Assembly (NCBI GenBank): GCA_963783445.1
Contig: CAWANP010000004.1
Span: 372,001-436,000 of the forward strand
Length of the DNA: 64,000 bases
Origin: CAWANP01 sp963783445
GTDB taxonomy: Bacteria; Chloroflexota; Anaerolineae; JAAYZQ01
Direction of reading: 5' to 3'
Below the pieces are notes generated by a model, which was not told the DNA's origin, made no database searches, and saw nothing but the letters and a program-made list of their open reading frames with translations. Made by a program: the position numbers and the translations under genes. Numbering within the stretch: the first letter of the stretch is position 1; each line of letters begins with the position of its first letter. Positions 62,611-64,000 of the stretch are shown in pieces.

Positions 62611-64000
62611 TCAATCAGCCGCCAGCCTCGATCTGGACGGTGACAAGGCGGACAGGCTCGCCAGCAGGCCCCTCTCCGCCGGCTGCTGTAGCAAAGAGGA
62701 TCGATAGCGCCCCGGTGACAGATCGGGTGGCAGCGACAGGGGATACCAGCCCGCAACGACGGTGCCAGGCTGCCAGTCCGAGGTGGGGTAGTCACCACTT
62801 CCCAGTAGTCGCTGCCAGCTCGCCACTGGGACAGACTGGCCCTCGCCGAGGAGATCAAAACGTACCTGGTAGGACTGCTCCATCGGCGCGGTGGCCCGCC
62901 AGTAGAGTGTGACGTCGAGGAGGCCGCCCGCGGTCGACTGCTCCAGGATGGGGTTCTGGCCGTATAGCTGCAATTCTCCGGCCAGGGGCTGCCCGATTGC
63001 GATGGGTACCTCGGGAAGCTCTTCCCCCGCCGCTGGCGCGGGCGCCTCCACCCGGACCGTACCGGCTACGGCCATGGTCCAGCCATCGGCCAGTGCCAGG
63101 CGCTGCTGACCCTCGCGGGTATAGAGGCCGGCGCGGAGTTCGTACTCCCCAGTGCCAGCCAGGGAGGCACGTCCAGCAAATAGACATCGCCCACCACGTT
63201 GCCCGGCCGCCACTGGTCGGTAGGAAAGAGACCGCCATAGGGTTCACGATCGACGGAGGCCCAGCGATGCTGCGCCTCGCCCTGGCGCTCAATCAACTGC
63301 AGGAAAGGCACCAGCCGGGCGGATCAGGCCCCAGGGACTTCCATACCAGCGCCACTTCTAGCTGCCTGCCCGGCTCGGCGAACAGAGGCTGGCCCTGACC
63401 TGTAACCCCGCGCAGCGCGACCCGGCTGTCAAAGACCGGTGGCGCGGGCAGGGGCGCCGCGCCTACCGTGCCATTCTTGCGGCGCAACTCTGTCAGGCCC
63501 GTGCTGCCAAGAAGCTCCCAGCGGGGCACCTGCCAGCCATCCACACCCGGCGGGCCGAGGAGCGCGGGTGGATGGGCCGGAAAGCCGACGGGGGTGTCCT
63601 CGTACATCATATAGTCAATGGGATAGTCGTACTCATAGAGCCCGCCAAGCATAAAAAACCCCTCGCGGGTGGACAGGGCCGGGGCAAAGCGGTCGTCGGC
63701 CACCACCCCCGCGTCGGGCGGGATCTGGGCCAGGAGCGCCTGCTCCGCCAGGGCCTGCTCGTCAACGCGGAACTCGGCTCGTTTGGTCTCGTCTGCCATT
63801 GGCCCCCACAGGATGGCCGTGACAAGGCAGAGCAGGAGTACCGTACCGCTGGACATCAGGGCCACGCCGCGCTCGCCCCAGCGGGGGCCCAGCCGCGGGC
63901 CAAACGGACGCCGGCCAGCACCGTCCCAAAGAAAATGAATGGCATGAGCAACGCCTGGTATTGGGTGCCCAGGGTATAGACCGTATGAAAGGGGAAATCG
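62611..64000 (-). pseudogene. Second DUF2079 protein, C-terminal part, frameshifted (runs off window)
   Basis: This is a paralogue of the 58002-60539 product. Matching blocks are AEFRVDEQALAEQALLAQIP, VVADDRFAPALSTREGFFML, DTPVGFPAHPPALLGPPGVD, HRWASVDREPYGGLFPTDQW, GEYELRAGLYTREGQQRLAL and DWQPGTVVAGWYPLSLPPDL. Frame changes lie near 63310, 63160 and 62700. In the best frame the end is PVRLVTVQIEAGG with TGA at 62617-62615. The membrane half lies beyond 64000. Identity to the complete copy is high across this region. Confidence 0.75.

Noticed and set aside
1..64000. tRNA or rRNA genes
   Set aside because: No TTCGANTCC-type T-loop with a matching acceptor stem and no rRNA-like conserved segment was seen by eye.

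Overview
This window looks like chromosomal DNA of a free-living Chloroflexota bacterium, probably of the Anaerolineae/Ardenticatenia/Caldilineae group. That is inference. It rests on high GC, many large secreted proteins with a YLPL/YLPF motif, DUF2079 membrane proteins, DinB, ATC-hydrolase and ELWxxDGT families, and intergenic space full of palindromic repeats. No rRNA, tRNA, CRISPR array, transposase, phage gene or replication origin was recognised. Many genes are interrupted by frameshifts, at least twenty in total. One coincides with a G7 run, so assembly indel error is as likely as gene decay.

Layout. 1-9155 (mostly minus strand): two related MFS transporters, a cupin, a broken HAD phosphatase and an SRPBCC protein in one operon; MFS, metallophosphoesterase and MEMO-like genes in a second; then an ATC-hydrolase, a 31-residue membrane peptide, a thioesterase, a DapF-like epimerase lacking both catalytic cysteines, DinB and Nudix. 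9600-17198 (plus): a secreted papain-like protease followed by a giant subtilisin that shares its C-terminal modules. 17574-18950 (minus): a tandem duplication of a small gene together with a structured leader of about 235 nt and a consensus promoter. 19268-20690: an arsR-arsM arsenic methylation unit with two copies of a likely operator. 20691-25497: repeats, a glycine-rich protein with a trypsin-like remnant, an NAD-binding reductase and an ELWxxDGT-repeat protein. 25660-29100: a membrane-anchored STAND ATPase with nine TPRs.

29376-40556 (minus): an envelope region with a coiled-coil membrane protein, DUF1294, a pentameric ligand-gated ion channel homologue with a large N-terminal extension, a ten-repeat InlB-B-type surface protein, two PEP-CTERM-like paralogues and a membrane protein of unknown function. 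41138-43968: a VapBC-type toxin-antitoxin pair, small hypothetical genes and an ankyrin protein. 44228-47196: a second subtilisin whose catalytic Ser appears to be Gly. 47512-52499: repeat arrays, a small membrane protein, a beta-lactamase-fold hydrolase and a penicillin-acylase-like gene shattered by frameshifts. 52688-54679: two paralogous secreted jelly-roll proteins. 54855-57123: a MoaD-like protein and a broken aldehyde:ferredoxin oxidoreductase. 57388-64000: a methyltransferase, two DUF2079 proteins and a GT39-like glycosyltransferase, suggesting envelope glycosylation.

Regulation is unusually readable. More than twenty sigma70-type promoters (TTGnnn, 16-18 bp, TATAAT-like) can be placed by eye, mostly upstream of first genes of operons. 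The strongest candidates for undescribed biology are the duplicated leader RNA, the extended ion channel, the three-copy hairpin element and the family of 15-bp AGAC...GTCT quasi-palindromes.
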